Program-made: the position numbers and the translations under genes
Assembly: GCA_947561395.2 (NCBI GenBank)
Contig: OX387183.1
Location: 8,489,883 to 8,553,882, forward strand
Source of the DNA: Buxus sempervirens
Taxonomy: Eukaryota > Streptophyta > Magnoliopsida > Buxales > Buxaceae
Reading direction: 5' to 3'
Length of the DNA stretch: 64,000 nucleotides
Notes under the pieces: model-generated
What the model was told of the DNA's origin: nothing
The model's database searches: none
Seen by the model: only the letters and a program-made list of their open reading frames with translations
Shown here: positions 23,216 through 35,008 of the stretch, one piece after another
Position numbering within the stretch: the stretch's first letter is position 1
How the letters are laid out: every line of letters begins with the position of its first letter

Positions 23216-26184
23216 CCCCCCGCTTCCAACCAAGTAGCATTTGGACAATATTGAAGTACGAGATTAGTGATGTACTGCGAGATTGGTAAAGAAGTAATAC
23301 TGGGACACTCATCAAGAGATAGGGATCTAAGGGTAGAGAGGTGCTGCAGTACATCTTCAGACAAAGATTTCAGACTGGAGCACCTCTCAATGTGCAAATG
23401 CTCCAGAGAAACAAGTTTCTGTAATCCCTCTGCCGGCAGACATTCCAGGTCATCACAGTCAACAATTTGTAAGTCTTTTAGTGTAGGAATACCAGAAAGA
23501 GTGGATGATGTATGGGTTGACGTCATTGACCGTAATAACAGCTCCCCTCTGCCAAATTCCAGCTTCCACGTTTCCAAAGATGGAAAGAATGGCATTGCAA
23601 CTAAGCTTGGGCAAGATCTTATCATCAAATTGGTAAGACAAGGTAGGGATAACAATTGACCTTCCCATTTCTTTAGTTTAGGCAAGTCATCCAAGTAGAG
23701 TATTTCCAGTGACGTGAATCCCCCGCGGATGCACTGCAAGTCCCACATCTGTACTAAATTGAGAGACCGAAGAGATGGGAGATCGCCAAGTGCCGAGAGA
23801 TGTTGGCATCCACTAAAATTACGCAATTCAATTGAGACAAGACGGTCCAAGGTAGACATTTCCCAATTTGGAAACTTGGCACCGGCGTAACCATATATAA
23901 AAAGCTTCTTCAATTGCGGATGAGGGTGGAGACATTCCAATATACATTCATCATCATGTTGTCGCTCTATCCGTGTGTGTTCTGTATCCCACGCTATACT
24001 CAAGAAATTAAGGTGTTCTTTCTCCTTTAAGCGTGCTTTCAAGGCATCTGCTTGATCTGTAAGATGGTCAAGACGTTGAATACACAAATCACCGCTGAGA
24101 CCATTTAAAGGGCCCAACTCACTAATTTTGCTTCCAATTTTGTCACCCACAACAAATAATGGCAAAGTTTGCAGAGAGCTCAGCAGCCCTAGACCAGATG
24201 GCATGTGAGTCAAGGATGTTCCCCAATTATAGATATGTCTAAGTTTGACCATCTTCCACATATCCTTGGGCAATTCTCGAAGATATCCACAGTAAGAAAC
24301 ATTCAGGGTCTGTAAATTCAGCAACCTGCTAAAAGAATCAGGTAGTGCTCTAATGCAAGAACGAGACAAATCCAAATACCTCAAATGTTTAAGTTCACAT
24401 ATGGAGTCGGGAAGCCTCTCAAGCTTTGACCAACTTAAATCTAATGCGCGTAAGCGCTTAAAACTTGAACATTTATTGTAAGGTAGTTCAAGTCCGTAAG
24501 GCTTGAGAAGTGTCCTTGACTTATGTGCTGTATTAAACAATTGTGGATTCAATTCACCAGACAACCATATATGTCGAGCACTTCCTTGAGGAGGTGCAAT
24601 GTCTCCACCCTGTAGGGCTTCATTGACTTCACCTACAATCAAGTATTCCGTCCCAGCAATAGATTGTGCAAGGTCATGCATAAGGTCATGCATTTTGCAG
24701 CTTATTATAGTACTTCCAAATTTCTCTGCATGCTGAAAAAAATTCCTTGACAATAGAAAATGCAAATACTCATTGCCAACATCCTCCATCTTTCGATTGG
24801 ATGACTGGATTAGACCATTTGCCATCCACAAATAAATCAATGTCTCCCTATAGATATCACAGTCTTTTGGGAACACTGAGCAATATGCAAAGCAAGCTTT
24901 CAAATGCGTTGGTAAATGATCGTAGCTAAACTTCAATATGGGCATAATGTTGATGCTCTTTCTCTCGTTTCTACTGTCGTCTTCGGTTAGCTTCCAAATC
25001 TCATTATCTCGGACAAACTCCCAATAGCTCTTGTTAGTGTTAGAATGTAACAGACTTCCAAGAGCAGTTATTGCTAGAGGCACACCTTGACACTTTCTCA
25101 CAATTTGTTCTCCAATTGGAACGAGGGTTGTTTTATACTTTTCCTCTTCACTTTCATGAAAAGCACGTTGCTTGAAGATTGACCAACAAGTGGCCTCATT
25201 TGATAACGGCCGTAGGAATAACTGTGATGAAGTTGTGGACATGACTGATGCAACATCCTGGCTACGAGTTGTGACAAGAATCTTACTTCCTTCCTTACCA
25301 CACATCAACAAACCTTTCAACTGAACCCACTTCTCATGATTTTCATTCCATACATCATCTAAGACTAATAAATATCTCTTCGTGTACAATTTCTTTCTAA
25401 GTGAGTCTTGTACCACTTCCATTTGTGAGTGGTCACAATTTTTTTTAGTTATACATTCTATGACCTTTTTTGCAATTGTTTTTGCATCAAAATCATCGGA
25501 AACGCACACCCAAATTCTTGGATCAAAATATTTTTCCACCTTGTCATCTTTGAACACAAGTCTAGCAAGGGCCGTCTTACCGACTCCCCCCATCCCAACT
25601 ATGGGGATGACCGGGACATCCGTAGCAATTTGAGGTTTTGACTCCTTTAAAAGTTTCACGATTGCATCCTTCTCCTCGGATCGCCCAATAACAATTGATG
25701 GATTGGGTAAGGAAGAGTTGGTCTCACGGTTAACATCCGAAGTACGAAAACTAGGCTCTATAGTGGGATGGAAATTGTTCCTGTCTATTGTAATGTTGTC
25801 TAGTCTCTTCCTAATCTCCTTAATTTGACAGCCCATTTTAAAATTAAAGAGGAGACGTGAAGAGAACTCCCATACCTCATCAAGGGTGCAAAAGCAAATT
25901 TGTTCCAATCGCTGTCGCGAAACTTCGGTGGCGAATTCATCCAGAACGTCCTCAGCATCATAAGCTACGTCTTTAAGCTTTTCCAGCCAATTATTAGTGG
26001 GCGACGTCTGGACATACTGCCCCTCCTCGAATGCTTGCACTGTGACATTGATGGTGTCTAACGAACCTTGAAGCTTTTTTAGCTCTTCCTTAGCGGACCA
26101 CGCCAAGGAGATCTCTTGCGCAACCAGGTCAGCCAACTTTGACACAACACTCTTTCCGACTGCCAAGAAAGCCGCTTCCTCCAT
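23065..26184 (-). CDS. CC-NB-ARC-LRR disease resistance protein NLR1 (RGA-like), C terminus frameshifted
   Basis: A single-exon, 1039-aa intracellular immune receptor. The N-terminal Rx-type coiled coil (1-130) contains the EDVID-type motif AYDAEDVLDEF (near 75-84). NB-ARC motifs: P-loop GMGGVGKT (197-204), RNBS-A WVCVSDDFD, kinase 2 YLLVLDDVW (about 271-279), RNBS-B ILVTTRS (302-308), GLPL-type CQGVPLAI (about 365-372), RNBS-D CFAYCSVFPKD and MHD (498-500). LRRs start near 565. All nucleotide-binding residues look sound. At 23216-23221 a six-base C run holds one base more than the homologous NLR2 sequence. The last real residues are ATWLEAG, then about 50 out-of-frame residues end at 23065, losing four or so C-terminal repeats. 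The start is fixed by homology with NLR2. A TATA box lies about 107 bp upstream. Confidence 0.93.
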   Translation of the reverse strand: MEEAAFLAVGKSVVSKLADLVAQEISLAWSAKEELKKLQGSLDTINVTVQAFEEGQYVQTSPTNNWLEKLKDVAYDAEDVLDEFATEVSRQRLEQICFCTLDEVWEFSSRLLFNFKMGCQIKEIRKRLDNITIDRNNFHPTIEPSFRTSDVNRETNSSLPNPSIVIGRSEEKDAIVKLLKESKPQIATDVPVIPIVGMGGVGKTALARLVFKDDKVEKYFDPRIWVCVSDDFDAKTIAKKVIECITKKNCDHSQMEVVQDSLRKKLYTKRYLLVLDDVWNENHEKWVQLKGLLMCGKEGSKILVTTRSQDVASVMSTTSSQLFLRPLSNEATCWSIFKQRAFHESEEEKYKTTLVPIGEQIVRKCQGVPLAITALGSLLHSNTNKSYWEFVRDNEIWKLTEDDSRNERKSINIMPILKFSYDHLPTHLKACFAYCSVFPKDCDIYRETLIYLWMANGLIQSSNRKMEDVGNEYLHFLLSRNFFQHAEKFGSTIISCKMHDLMHDLAQSIAGTEYLIVGEVNEALQGGDIAPPQGSARHIWLSGELNPQLFNTAHKSRTLLKPYGLELPYNKCSSFKRLRALDLSWSKLERLPDSICELKHLRYLDLSRSCIRALPDSFSRLLNLQTLNVSYCGYLRELPKDMWKMVKLRHIYNWGTSLTHMPSGLGLLSSLQTLPLFVVGDKIGSKISELGPLNGLSGDLCIQRLDHLTDQADALKARLKEKEHLNFLSIAWDTEHTRIERQHDDECILECLHPHPQLKKLFIYGYAGAKFPNWEMSTLDRLVSIELRNFSGCQHLSALGDLPSLRSLNLVQMWDLQCIRGGFTSLEILYLDDLPKLKKWEGQLLSLPCLTNLMIRSCPSLVAMPFFPSLETWKLEFGRGELLLRSMTSTHTSSTLSGIPTLKDLQIVDCDDLECLPAEGLQKLVSLEHLHIERCSSLKSLSEDVLQHLSTLRSLSLDECPSITSLPISQYITNLVLQYCPNATWLEAGGRREPDDLHVPTKIVHVLPAEGGFSSRRTTTCYLPARFVNKLLLWIDNHT

Positions 26185-26230
26185 TTTGATACAAGAGAAA
26201 GGAAATTAACCAAATAAATGATGTACAACT

Positions 26231-26510
26231 GCAGAGAGCGGGCTCTTGGTTGTAGTCAATTTGGTACCAATCTTCACGCCATTCTAAGTTTATTTATAGA
26301 GAGAGATAGAGCTTTGCCAAATGGTTTAGTAATTGTATTTTGGTTTGATTTGATTATCATCGTCGCGTCATTTTCATTTTAGATGATGCGTTTAGCATTG
26401 GAATATTCTATCATACGTGTTGAGTTGAGTCGGCAGAAGGCACTAATTGATAATTTTAAAATAAAAATAGCAATGCACCTACAACTTTTACATGTGCAAT
26501 GATGTCACGG
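26231..26510. repeat. NLR 5' promoter module, copy 1
   Basis: 5' UTR and core promoter of NLR1. The sequence recurs at 26860-27130 and, more diverged, upstream of NLR2 (60740-61020), sharing the TATA region, a TTAGTAATTGTATTTTGGTT block and a GCGTTTAGCATYGGAATATT block. Confidence 0.85.
26291..26298 (-). promoter_or_regulatory. TATA box of NLR1
   Basis: TATAAATA on the minus strand, about 107 bp upstream of the NLR1 ATG. NLR2 has TATAAAATA at nearly the same distance (60804-60812) within otherwise related 5' sequence. Confidence 0.7.
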
Positions 26511-26859
26511 TTAGTATTGGCGTACGTATTGCATTATATATATCGGTCCAACCATGTCTGTCCAAAATTTTATAAATGAATCGATTAAGTTGCCATGTGG
26601 GAGAATCAACGATGATTAAGTTTTAGCACGGTTCAATTATGCACGTAGCTAGAAGGGAATCGAGGCGTGTGTCATTTGTGTTTCACGTTTGTATTGGCGG
26701 CCCCACCCACGCCCCTCCTCTCCTTGGAGAGAGAATTTTTAAAATATAATCTAGATTCAGTCATTTAGTTTTTGGTAATTAGAAGCTAGGTAGTGACACT
26801 TCTTAATATAATTGTAAATGAGTATCATTTTAATGTTTACAAAAATTTCTTCAAAAAAT

Positions 26860-27130
26860 GCCCTCAAAGAGAGGATTGCTGGTTGTAGCCAATTTAGCAC
26901 CAATCTTCACGCCATACCAAATTTATTTATAGACACAGACAAATCTTGACAAATAGTTTAGTAATTGTATTTTGGTTTGATTATCATCGTCGCGACATTT
27001 TTATTTAGATAGATTATGCGTTTAGCATCGGAATATTCCATCATACTTGTTGAGTTAAGTCAACAGAAGGCACTAATTGATAATTTTAAAATAAAAATAG
27101 CAAAGCACCTACAACTTTTATATGTGCAAT
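26860..27130. repeat. NLR 5' promoter module, copy 2 (orphan)
   Basis: Same module as 26231-26510, including a minus-strand TATAAATA (26924-26931), but no coding sequence lies in front of it. Instead the NLR1 upstream region begins. It looks like the relic of a second gene start produced by unequal crossing-over. Positions 27131-27471 beyond it are AT-rich with an A run and nothing recognisable. Confidence 0.8.
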
Positions 27131-27474
27131 GAAAGAGCATGGGATTGGCATTTTACCAAAATAAAAAAAAATTAATCACACCTAAACCTCCCTTGTCCCT
27201 AGGAGAGTAGACTTTTGACCAAGCAACCGGTATTAATCACACCTCTCCATATTAAATCTCTTTATCAAAAAAAAAAAAAAAAAAGATAAGAGTTAAATCT
27301 CTCTAATGGCTCTTTTTAGGTGGATGAAGGTAGCCCCAATCAATAAATAACAATGGATGTTAACGCAAATCTGATTAGCTCTAATATGCCCGCTTAAGAT
27401 AAATCCCAGCCTTTCCATGAAGACATTCTCTTTCGAACTCAAGACTGAAATGGCTCACAATTTGTAAAACTTAG

Positions 27475-27875
27475 GGGCCATTTGGTATGGTTTCTAGATT
27501 GTGGATTTTAGATAAATGGTTGGATTTTGAAAATCAAGCTTGTAAATGTTCATTGTTAGAATCTAGAATCTTGTTTAGATATTTTAAATTTTAGCACATT
27601 GTTTAAGTGGGACCCACCACCTTTAATAGCTCCTTAATACTTTTGTGCAAGTGAGACCCACTACCATTAATAGCTCTTTAATATTTGTATTCAAATGAGA
27701 CCCACCACTTTTTAGGTATCAAAATCTATAGAAACCCATTAATAGAGGATTCTAGTTCTCTTATAGATTTTAGCATCTGTTTTTTAAATCAAACTTTCAA
27801 AAACCCTACCAAACAATATAATGGATCTTAGTTTTTAGATTATGGTGGAATCCAGAAACCCCACCAAACAACGCC
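27475..27875. mobile_element. Candidate MITE (non-autonomous DNA transposon)
   Basis: About 400 bp with imperfect terminal inverted repeats: GGGCCATTTGGTATGG at the left, and the complement of CCACCAAACAACGCC at the right, each continuing into a GTTTCTRGATT block. It is flanked by TAG on both sides (27472-27474, 27876-27878). There is no coding capacity, and internal direct repeats carry an ATAGCTCYTTAATA motif. TIR style and 3-bp duplication suggest a PIF/Harbinger-type MITE, but a hAT-type is not excluded. A related right part lies at 43120-43420. Confidence 0.5.
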
Positions 27876-28691
27876 TAGTTTCTCAGAGATTGAATGCAAG
27901 CCAAAGGTAAGTAGCGGGGAGATACAAGTCAGTTTTATTGATTATGTACAAGCCATTTTATTGTCTTCTGAGTGAGTTGTATAAGTATATTATTGGAAGA
28001 ATTTGGTTTTAATAGTAACATATTACTAAAATTTTATTATGTTGATAAAGGTATCTAAAAGCTAAAACTCAGAACATTGATGATTGGATTTTAATTCATT
28101 TTGAAAAGTGTCACTAAAAATTAATCTCTCATTGGGAGGTTTGCTGGACTGGCATCCATTATTTCGAGGGGTTTGGCTGGACTCATCCATTATTGAATTC
28201 TTACCTTTTGCTTTTGTTTAGAAAGGGACTTTGTCTCGTGAAAAGCAACTTGACAAGAACAAAAGAAAAGCAAAGATTCTCCACCCAATTGGGCCAATTG
28301 CTATAAAAATAATAAAGAAAGACTGCTTTTTTTTTTGTCTCGAAACGGACTTTGCCAACTATAATGGACTCACATCCATTATTGAATTCATACCTTCTGC
28401 TTTCGTCTCGTGACAAAGAAACTTGATAAGAACAAAAGAAAAAGGAAAGATTCTCCACCCAATTGCCAAAAATGATAAAGAAAGACTACCTTTTTGTCTC
28501 GAAAAGGACTTTGCCAAAAATAATAAAGCAAAGATTCTCCACCCAATTGCCAACCTGGTTGCCCTGACAAGCATTTCGGTTTTGGTCCGATACGCTGTAA
28601 GGCTGTTGGTTTCTTGGCCTATTACATCGACTTTGCTGTTGCAACTTTGAACTTGTATAGGTTTGATCTATGAAAACTCTTAATATATAGT
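27590..28691. repeat. Segmental duplication unit 1, left part
   Basis: Homologous to 43120-44210 in the same orientation. Near 28130-28560 it contains local repeats built from GATTCTCCACCCAATTG and CTCGTGAAAAGCA-like blocks, which have expanded differently in the two units. No gene is seen. Confidence 0.8.
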
Positions 28692-30198
28692 TGTTGCTCC
28701 AAAAATGGGCTGGTGTGGACACGTGTCGAAAGTGGTGATGTGTCTCTACTCGGGCGTGCCAGTATCGTTTGATACAATAATTTTCGAGTCGATTCCTGAC
28801 CCCGGGCACCTGTTCCGACTCTAAACCGGAATCGGTTCAGTCGTACTGCAAGTCACCTGTAATAAAATCGGTCAGGCGATGGTATGAAGACTAAGGGTTC
28901 GGTCTTCGTTTTGGGTTCTTGTAAGTGTTTGAAAGCGAAAGCAACGAACGGCACACAAATCCTTTATTATTAAATCGGCCGAATAGCCGAAAACGACAAC
29001 AGATAATCCTCCAAAGGGAAACAAAAGTAAAAAAACAAAGAAAACCAACAGTGGTCGCAGGACCGGCCTGTCCTGGACTTATAGCCGTAATCGGGTATAA
29101 GAGCAGGAGGAAGGGGGCGGCTGCTTGCAAAGTCAGTTCAGGGGGTTCACCTTGGATTGCTGCTTACCCGAAAATACACAAGTCCCCTGGTGTGATCAGA
29201 ACGAGTCTCGGGACCGGCTGCTCGGGATTCTGTAAACACAGAACTGCGAGTCAGGGGCGGCCTCAACTTACTCTCCGGTGGCAGGATTCTGGTGTTTAAT
29301 CGGAGTAAAGAGGGGTCGAAGATGTCACTGCGACTGGAAGCAGTGAGAGAGGTCCTAGTTTATCCTTCTGTGTTAGAGGGGATAAAGGATCACGGATGAT
29401 CAAAATAATATAATAACCGGTTGCGGTTGGGTGGATTGTGACCTTGAGTTCTTCGAAGTTTATGCCTTTTATAGCCGATCATTGACGGTTGCTCAACGTC
29501 CCATTCTTGCACGATCTTTGAGGAACCCCTTTCCCAGGTCTGCAGGTCCGTTTTGCTTTACCATAAAGTCTCTCAACGACCCACTTTTAGGAAGTTGAAC
29601 CCACCTTATATAACTACTCCACGTTTTTAGAAAGTGGGGACCCCACTCTCCACGTCTTTAGAGAATTACCGGAGTATCTTCAATGAGCCGTAATCGGCCA
29701 AAAGGCATAATTGGTTAAATGTACCTTTTCATAAATAAAAGGCAACTAAACATACTTTTTATCAAATAAGTCTCATGGGGTTGATCAAGCGTCCAACAAT
29801 TTTCCTCAAACCCAATAAAGTAGCACATGTCATGATAACTCATTTAATGGCTTTAATGGCAAAATCATTCACCATCGTTTACCCAATAAACATATATATT
29901 TTATACTTAGACCCCTGTTTACTCTGATTTCACCGGGTTACGGTGGGTGTAAACATGGGTTTCGATTGACCTGTATGTGGTAGGACACAAATCGGTCAAA
30001 ATATATACGTGACCGTAAAACACTACCACCGGGCTACGGCGGGTGTAAACATTTCGAACTGTATTCTTGGTTCTGTGTTCATGCTGACGTGGCCTAACCA
30101 ACTGTGCAAGGCCTACGTGCTTTGATGCCATGGCCTAAATAAGCCACATAGGCACCACGTGTCCTTTTCTTATTCGTTGGTCATATATGGTGTAAACA
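28692..30198 (-). mobile_element. Solo LTR of the Tat family (1507 bp)
   Basis: A complete LTR (TGTTGCTCC...GTGTAAACA on the + strand) with no internal sequence. It is flanked by ATAGT on both sides (28687-28691 and 30199-30203), the mark of LTR-LTR recombination that removed the body. It is longer than the element B LTRs because it carries the extra block seen in the LTR at 62443 (about 29500-30050) and then the element-B-type terminal block. The homologous site near 44208 is empty, with a single ATAGT. Confidence 0.93.
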
Positions 30199-30669
30199 AT
30201 AGTTTGGTATTTGATTTCTGAACCCCAACTGTTACAGTACGTTTGGCTAAAGTTCTTCAAGAGTTGGCTGGTTTAAGCATATATTGAACAATTTTTAGAT
30301 TGTGGCTGGATGGAAACTGGAAAGTTGAGTTTTCCTTTTTCAACTCTACAAATGATTTGTGTCTTAACTGTTTTTCTTTTAAATTGAATTGGTGTGATTT
30401 TTTTTCAGGTTTTGTCTTGATGAGTAGATTTCATATGTACAAGAATCCGTCAATAAAATAAAGAATCCACTCAAAGTCTGATTCACTGAATGGAAAAGCT
30501 AACATTAAATTGGAAAACTTAAGCTTAAAACTATATTTTTGATAGAAGGAGACAGCGAGATAAGATTAGTGTTAATGACCCCACTTTGATGAGAACTGGT
30601 TTATGATGATAATTGGTTCAAATCTATGCTAAAGGGATTGCATTACTTTGTGTGTGTCTCGGATCTAAC
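30199..30669. repeat. Segmental duplication unit 1, stretch between solo LTR and element B
   Basis: Homologous to 44208-44690 at high similarity, continuing the duplication across the solo LTR. It ends in CTAAC, the target duplication of element B. No gene is seen. Confidence 0.85.
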
Positions 30670-31761
30670 TGTTGCTCCGAAATTGGGCCGGTGTGGACAC
30701 GTGTCGAAAGTAATGATGTGTCTCTACGCGGGCGTGCCAGTATCGTTTGATACAAATGATTTTCGGGTCGAACCCTGACCCCGGGCACCTGTTCCGAATC
30801 TGAACCGAGATCGGTCCAGTCGTACTGCAAGTCACCTGTAATAAAACGGGTCAGGCGATGATATGAAGACTAGGGGTCCGGTCTTCGTTTGGGTTCTTGT
30901 AACTGTTTGAAAGCGAAAGCAACTAATGGCACACAAATCCTTTTATTATAAAATCGGCCGACGAGCCGAAAGCGACAACAGATAATCTTCAAAATGGAAA
31001 CAAAAAGTACAAAAAGAAAACCGACAGGGCTTGCAGGACCGGCCTGTCCTGGTCTTATAGCCGTAATCGGGTATAAGCGTAGGAGGAAGGGGGCGGCTGC
31101 TTGCAAAGTCAGTTCAGGGGGTTCACCTTGGATTGCTGCTTACCCGAAAATACGCAAGTCACCTGGCGTGATCAGAGCGAGTCTCGGGACCGGCTGCTCG
31201 GGATTCTGTAAACACAGAACTGCGAGTCAGGGGCGGCCTCAACTTACTCTCCGGTGGCAGGATTCTGGTGTTAATTGGAGTAAAGAGGGGTCGAAGATGT
31301 CACGGCGACTGGAAGCAGTGAGAGAGGTCCTAGTTTATCCTTCTGTATTAGAGGGGATAAAGGATCACGGATGATCAAAATAATATAATAACCGGTTGCG
31401 GTTGGGTGGATTGTGTCCTTGAGTTCTTCAAATTGGTGCATTTTATAGCTGATCTTTGACGGTTTGCTCAACGTCCTACTCTTGCACGATCTTCATGGTG
31501 GTTGGTCTTCTTCAGTCTTCAGTTCCAAAACGATAACCGCTCGGCCACGATCTTCAACTGGTTTATTCTTGAACGACCGATGACACGATCTTCTGATATT
31601 CGTGGTTTTGTCGTGACTCGAATTGTATTCTTGGTCCTGTGTTCATGCTGACATGACTTAACCAACTATGCGAGGTCTACATGCTTTGATGCCGTGGCCT
31701 AAATATGCCCATAGGCGCCACGTGTCCTTTTCTTATTCGTCGGTCATATAGGGTGTAAACA
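30670..31761 (-). repeat. 3' LTR of element B (1092 bp)
   Basis: Pairs with 41411-42503. It contains a minus-strand TATA box (+ strand 31441-31447) and G-box cores (CACGTG) near both ends. Confidence 0.96.
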
Positions 31762-31771
31762 TTGCCCCCTA
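31762..31771 (-). other. Polypurine tract of element B
   Basis: On the minus strand TAGGGGGCAA abuts the 3' LTR start TGTTTACACC. It is the expected plus-strand primer. An equivalent G-rich tract follows the LTR at 63797. Confidence 0.8.
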
Positions 31772-31986
31772 CTTACTTATTACGCCGTCATCGGCCGGTG
31801 TGATGAGTAAGTACTTTGGGTTTTTCAAAAACTGTCCGTTGCTTGATGTGAAAAGATTGCGCCACATCCCCACGATTGCAATGACGAGACGTTTTCGGAC
31901 TTCATCTTGCTTATAACATACTGCAGCCGAGATTTTACTTTACTTTTCTTTCTCGGCTATTTGTCTTTTCTTCTTCTTTGTCTTCA

Positions 31987-34900
31987 ATGGCGGGCAATCT
32001 CATACGCTATACTTCTACAGTCGAAGTTTTCGATGGCGCGATATCTTTAGGACCTTTTCTTTCTGCCAGCAATATTCCTTTGGAGGCCCCGACTGAGAAA
32101 GTGAGGGGTCCTTTACTCTTCACTGACGAATGGAATCTCAATCTACCTTCTCGAAAAAAATTTCGAAGTTGGCTGACCACCTATCCTGAATGGGTGACCT
32201 GGGTTAACAGCATGAAGGAGCGTTTTGCCGTTATTTGGCGTAAGACTGGTATTTATGACATGATCAACTTTTCCTGTCATTCTATTCCCTTGAATCGCGA
32301 CCTTCTTTGCGCCATGGGATTATTCTGGGATGTTCGGACTAATACCTTCAATTTCCCTTGTGGGCCGATGACTCCCACTGTCATGGATGTCTGCTTTATT
32401 ACTGGTTTCTTCGCAACCGGTCATGAGATTCGGGTTGGCATGACAGATCTTAAGGATTACCAGCATTTACCTCCGCTGGCCGTAGGTGACAAGGGAAAAG
32501 AGGTAGAAAAGAAAAGAAAGCAACCCCCAACGAAGAAGAAAAAAGCTTCTAAGAAGGCAGGATCTCTTCCGCAGAAAGGGATTGTTTTGTCAGAGAACGA
32601 ACCTCCACCGTCAGAGAGCGAATCTCTACCGACATTGATTCATACCTCTTATCGGTCCTACATCAAGGACTGTGCCCAATTCCGATCTCCAACTTATGAA
32701 GATGAAGTAGAACACTTCTACTTTCTCCTTTATTTCTTCTGTAACTTCGTATTCTGTCCCAAGGCTCAAGCAGTTACCAAAGAATATTATTCACTGGTGA
32801 AGCTGATTCTGGGTGAGTATGAAGTTGCCCTTGCTCCTTATTTTTTGTCGGTTTTGTACCGTTCACTTTAAGAGTTTGTTCATGGCACCCTTCAAAATCT
32901 TGGGGGGCCATTGTGGTTTCTTCAATTTTGGGCTTATCACTACTTTCCATCCCAGTTTTATGCTCGGATGCCGATTCCTTCTAATATGCCCTCTGAGTTT
33001 GGTGGCTATGCCTGTTTGGCTGCTACTCCTGTTGTTCTCTCTTTTCCTGAGTGTTTCCGTTTCTTTTTGGGTCTTCATCATTTCCCCACTCCTCCTTTTG
33101 AAGTTTCCGCAAATTCTCCCAGTTTCCTTTCAATGGTTGATGTCATAACTGATGAGCAGCATCTTATCTGGGCCAGTTTTCTGACGGCTCGAAATTTAAA
33201 TTATGCTGTGAAGTCAATTAACAAGAAACCGGGGTTTGAGGTATACTTGCCAAATTGTGTAGGCCGGAAATTTCAATGTGAACAGAGGATCCCCTTACTT
33301 GATGTGGATGGTTTGTTTACTATTGATACCGGTTCTGTTGATCGGCCGTCTGTCACTGTAGCCGAAGCTGCCCACATGGAAGATACTTATAGGGTTGCTG
33401 CCGTTGAATTTCGTCTTCCCTTTCTTCCTCGTCATCACAAATGTCGTTTTGATATCCATGTTTGGTGGAATTCTCTGTGGACTAAAATCTGCCGTTATTC
33501 GGCCGATTACTACCTCTAAAGATTGGGTCTGATGGAATCTTTAGCTGCGTCGATCCAAGAAGGTATCTTCTTATCTTCCTTGTTTCTGATCCACTTGATA
33601 CTAATTCAGTTATTCTGTCACTAGGTGGAGTACCGCCTCTAGCTTTGGAGGCTTATATTTCCCCTTCAAGGGAATTGGCCGAGGATGAGGCTTTGTCAGT
33701 AGAATGCCCCGTTTCGATTGTTCCATTTGAAGATCTTGATGAAGATCCCGATGATGTCCCATTACGACGGCGTTCTCGGAAGGTACTGAATCTTCATTGC
33801 TCGTTCTTCTTTTTATTTTTCCTTCTGACACCTCATTCTTCTAGGTTTCGAGTTCTTCGGGTCCAACTGCTTTTTCTTCCAATGTCATGGAATCTTCTTC
33901 GGATCCAGTTGCTGATCCTACGTCTGTTTTTGACCCGGCCAACTTAGTTGGTCCTGCCGAAACGCTAGATTCTCCCGGTAGTGTCATTGTAGCAGCTCCT
34001 TTAGCACTTCCTGAAGGTCAGGAGCATTTATCCATTCGAGAGGATCCTTCAGAAAGAAGTCCTTCTCCCGAATTACCTCCTGGATATGAACAGAGCGCTA
34101 CCCCTCCAGTAGTTGAGACTGCAACGTCTACCGCTTCCATTGGGACTAACATTCCTCCAGGCCCTTCTGCCTTGGCCGATATTCCTCCAGATTCTTCTGC
34201 TATAGTAGCGGAAGGTGATATTGATCGACCGAAGCAAACGCTTGTTGAATTGGGGAGTGCCAGTTCATCTCTTGTTCCGGGACTTTCTCTTGCTGCGGGA
34301 TTACTCTCTGATGATGGTCATGGCCGATTGGACGTTATATTGAATGATGTCTGTTCCAATCTTCCATCGGATGGTTCATTTGAGCCCTTATCTTCATCTC
34401 CGACGAGTATCCGATCGGAGATTATCCGCCTCCTCACTCCAGGCATAGTTGGTATTTCTGAAGAGACTCTTACCCGTGTGATGGCATTGGCTGTGAAGCT
34501 TCGGGATCTCTCTTCTGTATCTCCTGACGTAAAATCGGTGTTCTCTCAACTTACTCTCCTTTACTCTTATAAAGTTTTTTTTGACCATCTTTCGGCCAAA
34601 CTATATGAAATGAGTAATAAGGCCGATTCTGTTGATGGCCGATATCAACTTTTGCAACAGTTGAGGAATGAGCGCGAGATTTGTCATCATCAGTATATTG
34701 AAACGGTCCACCGTACTAATATCATCGATGATGATATTTCGGCGGTTGACCGTCAGATTGCGGAGTTACAGTCTAAGAGATCTGATCTTTCAAATCAACG
34801 GGAGGAACTTCTTCGTACAAATAAAGCCGTTGATGATACCTTGAAGGAGAAGACCCGTCAGTGCGTCGAAATCTCCCACGAGCTGAAATCGGAGATAGAG

Positions 34901-35008
34901 TTGGCTCGAGGTTCCTCTCCGCTTTGGTCCACTCTGGTTGAAGAAAAACGGTCAGCTCAAGAGTCTTTTGAGCGTATTCATTCTGCAATTTTAAACACTT
35001 ATTTGTAA
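31987..35008 (+). pseudogene. Antisense PMD-type gene 1 (aORF1) of element B
   Basis: A three-exon gene on the strand opposite to gag-pol. Exon 1 (31987-33562) encodes a plant mobile domain: RKKFRSWLTTYPEWVTWV, a GPMTPTVMDVCFITGF signature, then GPLWFLQFWAYHYFP and a C-terminal WW-containing part. A lysine-rich insert (near 32500-32570) could be a nuclear localisation signal. Introns are 33563-33624 (phase 1) and 33783-33844 (phase 0), both GT...TAG. Exon 3 (33845-35008) gives a Pro/Ser-rich linker and a long heptad-like coiled coil (about 34560-34990). In-frame TAA codons at 32869-32871 (Tyr in the sister gene) and 33517-33519 break it. The role is unknown; PMD proteins are carried by several plant transposon classes. 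Confidence 0.85.

Noticed and set aside
30994-31374. A 126-codon + strand open frame repeated in every LTR of the Tat family (also 41735-42115 and partly 10134-10340, 28925-29299)
   Set aside because: It lies wholly within the LTR, antisense to the element's transcript, and is broken in the LTR at 62443. Its conservation follows from LTR identity, and no domain is recognisable.
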